Assembly (NCBI RefSeq): GCF_901933205.1
Contig: NC_044578.1
Coordinates: forward strand, 14,098,501 to 14,162,500
Direction: 5' to 3'
From: Camarhynchus parvulus
Lineage: Eukaryota > Chordata > Aves > Passeriformes > Thraupidae
DNA length: 64,000 bases
The position numbers and the translations under genes were made by a program. Below the pieces are notes generated by a model. It ran no database searches, was not told the DNA's origin, and was given only the letters and a program-made list of their open reading frames with translations. Below, piece after piece: positions 63,001 to 64,000 of the stretch; position 1 is the stretch's first letter; the number at the start of each line of letters is the position of its first letter.

Positions 63001-64000
63001 ACCATGTTAACATGAAAGAACAAGTTGGAATAATTTTAAAAACCCCATGACTTTACCTGTAAAATTCAAGATTGAAAAAAGAAGAGTTCAGCTTCAGTTC
63101 TGCCTTCTTACCAGTTAGTTCCTTTGGCTTTAAAAGGATACATTCTGGAAATAAAGAGGAAGATATGTTAGCATAAAAACTTCACATTGAAAGTGGCATT
63201 AAACTGAGATGATCAGTGTGTATAGCAAGTCCTAATCAGGCAAAACATTAATTTTGAGCAAACCTATTCAGAGGCCCAGCTAGTGGTGTCAGAAGCAGGT
63301 TTGTGTACCAACTTGTGAGCAGCCAGAACTCAGCTCTGAGAGGCAGTAAGGGCACCCAGCCATGGAAGGTACAGACTGCCTAGCATCCAGAATTCCCCAT
63401 TTGAACCTCCTGCACAGTGGGGAACAGGGGTGTTTAAGAAAAAGAACAACAAAACACCACCTCAGCATCAATTACAAGGATTTGTAGGTGGTTGAAGAGA
63501 GCCTCTCATAATCACAGCAGTCTTTTCTAGACAGGTGCTAAAAACCAAGAGGGAAATAGGCAAGAAGCATGGTGATGTTCCTGTGATTGCTACACAAAAA
63601 GCTATTTGTTTTAAGCTTCAGAACTAGAATTCAAATACTCCACAGCAAGACATTTTAAGTACAACAGTACTGTACCTGTTTCAGTAGAAACATCTATGTT
63701 CAGTGTATCATTGGAAGGAAGCATTGTGCCTCTCTTGTACTGCTGTTTACAGATTTTTAGACCTGATTCCTCATGTTCGTAACCAAGTGTCCCCAGGGAT
63801 ATGTTCTTTAGGTTCCTGTACTAGTTTAAAAACAAAAACAGAAGTTAGAGAAAGTAATCCTTTTGTTGCATTAGAAAGCAAACTGAAACCTCAAAGTTAT
63901 ATGTATCAATACAGGTTTTTAAATTAAAACTCACACCTACCTGATTAATAACATAAAAAATGCTGTCATAAGCATCCTGTTGTGTATATATACTGCAGCT
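53910..64000 (-). CDS. MCOLN2: Mucolipin-2 (TRPML2), partial: eleven coding exons, N-terminal exons beyond the window
   Basis: This is a TRP-family cation channel of recycling endosomes and lysosomes, known to be activated by PI(3,5)P2. Exons on the minus strand, in order: 64000-63941 (cut by the window edge), 63820-63676, 63144-63057, 62926-62830, 62368-62269, 60805-60690, 59592-59443, 58120-58019, 57903-57781, 55356-55150 and 54025-53910. Junctions are GT-AG and phases join without a break. About 434 residues are visible, corresponding to human residues from about 118 to within 13 of the end. They cover most of the lumenal S1-S2 domain (ending RELPDC...ECKD), S2 to S6, the pore filter NGDDMF and a cysteine-rich tail. 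[19 protein letters not shown] and AQIQEKS resemble MCOLN2 more than MCOLN3, and the position beside LPAR3 supports this. S1 and the N-terminus lie to the right. The last exon, about 13 codons, was not found. No stop or frameshift occurs in the exons read. Confidence 0.96.
55150..55356 (-). CDS. MCOLN2: MCOLN2 exon, pore helices, selectivity filter and S6
   Basis: Sixty-nine codons run from [20 protein letters not shown] through the filter NGDDMF and FAQIQEKSS to S6 ([20 protein letters not shown]), ending ITDSYDTIK. The two aspartates of the filter, which coordinate cations in TRPML channels, are intact. The acceptor is TTTTCTAG and the donor AAG|GTAAAG. Confidence 0.97.
55357..57780 (-). 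other. MCOLN2: MCOLN2 intron (S5-pore)
   Basis: This is a 2.4-kb phase-0 intron with no recognised nested gene. A minor (AC)n tract lies just to its right, inside the exon-flanking region at about 57718-57732 on the intron side. Open frames here are short and unrecognised. Confidence 0.9.
57781..57903 (-). CDS. MCOLN2: MCOLN2 exon, S5 segment
   Basis: Forty-one codons begin [16 protein letters not shown] and continue [20 protein letters not shown] to PYHEK. This is S5, leading to the pore helices. Three adjacent cysteines occur where the human protein has CAC. Bounds are TTGTAG and AAG|GTACAT. Confidence 0.96.
58019..58120 (-). CDS. MCOLN2: MCOLN2 exon, S4 segment
   Basis: Thirty-four codons contain [20 protein letters not shown] and [11 protein letters not shown], the S4 helix and the S4-S5 linker. 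S4 has only one arginine, as is usual in mucolipins, which are not voltage-gated. Bounds are CCCTCAG and AAT|GTAAGC. Confidence 0.96.
59443..59592 (-). CDS. MCOLN2: MCOLN2 exon, S2-S3 loop and S3
   Basis: Fifty codons start [15 protein letters not shown] and continue through [20 protein letters not shown] to MEIKAK. The basic loop precedes the S3 helix. It is bounded by the acceptor CAACAG and the donor AAG|GTAAGA. Confidence 0.96.
60690..60805 (-). CDS. MCOLN2: MCOLN2 exon, S2 segment
   Basis: 116 bases encode the S2 helix: [20 protein letters not shown], then [12 protein letters not shown]. The acceptor is CTTTACAG and the donor AAG|GTGAGC. The following intron is in phase 0. Confidence 0.96.
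60806..62268 (-). other. MCOLN2: MCOLN2 intron before the S2 exon
   Basis: This phase-1 intron of about 1.5 kb is AT-rich and contains nothing else recognised. The neighbouring MCOLN2 introns (58121-59442, 59593-60689, 54026-55149 and the shorter ones to the right) are likewise ordinary. Confidence 0.9.
62269..62368 (-). CDS. MCOLN2: MCOLN2 exon, end of the lumenal domain
   Basis: One hundred bases encode [19 protein letters not shown] and then [12 protein letters not shown], plus one base of the next codon. The cysteine in ECKD pairs with the LPDC cysteine in known mucolipin structures. Its acceptor is TTTTCAG and its donor CAG|GTGAGTG. Confidence 0.96.
62830..62926 (-). CDS. MCOLN2: MCOLN2 exon, lumenal domain core
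   Basis: Ninety-seven bases complete the split Arg and encode 32 residues, including [13 protein letters not shown] and [18 protein letters not shown]. This is the most conserved part of the mucolipin lumenal domain. It ends at ACT|GTAAGTG. Confidence 0.96.
63057..63144 (-). CDS. MCOLN2: MCOLN2 exon, lumenal domain
   Basis: Eighty-eight bases run from the acceptor TTTCCAG to the donor ACAG|GTAAAG. It encodes [19 protein letters not shown] followed by [10 protein letters not shown] and two bases of an Arg codon. The NSS and FYR stretches are conserved in mucolipins, while the middle is more diverged from the human sequence. Confidence 0.94.
63676..63820 (-). CDS. MCOLN2: MCOLN2 exon, lumenal domain
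   Basis: The acceptor AAACTAG at 63821 and donor CAG|GTACAG bound 145 bases: 48 codons plus one base of a Glu codon. It contains [15 protein letters not shown] and [23 protein letters not shown] and NDT are possible lumenal N-glycosylation sites, and the cysteine in KICKQQ probably belongs to a lumenal disulfide. Confidence 0.95.
63941..64000 (-). CDS. MCOLN2: MCOLN2 exon, lumenal domain (truncated by the window edge)
   Basis: Twenty codons are visible, from [11 protein letters not shown] to YVINQ, ending at the donor CAG|GTAGGT. This is the early lumenal linker after S1. The exon's true 5' end lies outside the window. Confidence 0.95.

Noticed and set aside
53910..64000. Possibility that the mucolipin gene is MCOLN3 rather than MCOLN2
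   Set aside because: Pore-region and tail residues ([15 protein letters not shown]) resemble MCOLN2 more closely, and MCOLN2 is the paralogue expected beside LPAR3.
1..64000. CRISPR arrays, tRNA or rRNA genes, bacterial-type operons or a novel defence-like system
   Set aside because: The sequence is vertebrate nuclear DNA; repeats are tandem or dispersed eukaryotic types and no RNA gene structure was recognised.
1..64000. CR1-type LINE fragments, common in birds
   Set aside because: I looked for the characteristic 3'-end octamer repeats and conserved 3' segments and did not recognise a convincing copy by eye; a repeat-library search could still find old ones.

Overview
The window looks like vertebrate nuclear DNA, most likely from a bird. 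It has AT-rich intergenic and intronic sequence, two sharp CpG islands, intron-split genes with standard GT-AG junctions, and short introns compared with the mammalian versions of the same genes. A degenerate element at about 29.2-30.2 kb resembles, as far as I remember, an endogenous-retrovirus LTR family common in songbirds. A passerine is therefore my best guess, but that is an inference.

Two protein-coding genes can be read with confidence, both on the minus strand. LPAR3, the lysophosphatidic acid receptor 3, is complete: its two coding exons (38877-39612 and 32129-32478) encode 361 residues. MCOLN2, mucolipin-2 or TRPML2, is partial: eleven coding exons from 64000 down to 53910 cover the lumenal domain, S2 to S6, the pore and most of the C-terminal tail. 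Its first exons lie beyond the right edge, and its short last coding exon, about 13 codons, was not located. The order LPAR3 then MCOLN2, both on the same strand, matches the known vertebrate arrangement SSX2IP-LPAR3-MCOLN2-MCOLN3.

Layout. Positions 1-3335 show no recognisable exon. A CpG-island promoter at about 3340-3960 has GC boxes, an NF-Y-type CCAAT box and a good minus-strand splice donor, and by synteny is probably the 5' end of SSX2IP. Positions 4.1-31.8 kb are a long stretch without a gene I recognise; it holds a 145-bp tandem duplication (19.2-19.5 kb), a GC-richer block with long overlapping open frames (20.5-21.65 kb) and the LTR-like element. LPAR3 coding sequence and its probable poly(A) signal occupy 31.9-39.6 kb. 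Its upstream intron runs to a second CpG island at about 47.69-48.39 kb, probably the LPAR3 promoter and first exon. From 48.4 to 53.9 kb lie a 26-bp poly(A) tract, a minisatellite and a 42-bp exact tandem duplication. MCOLN2 fills the rest.

Functionally, LPAR3 is a plasma-membrane G-protein-coupled receptor for lysophosphatidic acid, and MCOLN2 is an endolysosomal cation channel. They are neighbours by conserved synteny and I see no sign that they act together. I found no undescribed multi-gene system. The observations most worth checking are the unlocated MCOLN2 terminal exon, a four-codon upstream ORF just before the LPAR3 start, a perfect 14-bp-arm palindrome in the LPAR3 5' intron, and the tandem duplications.
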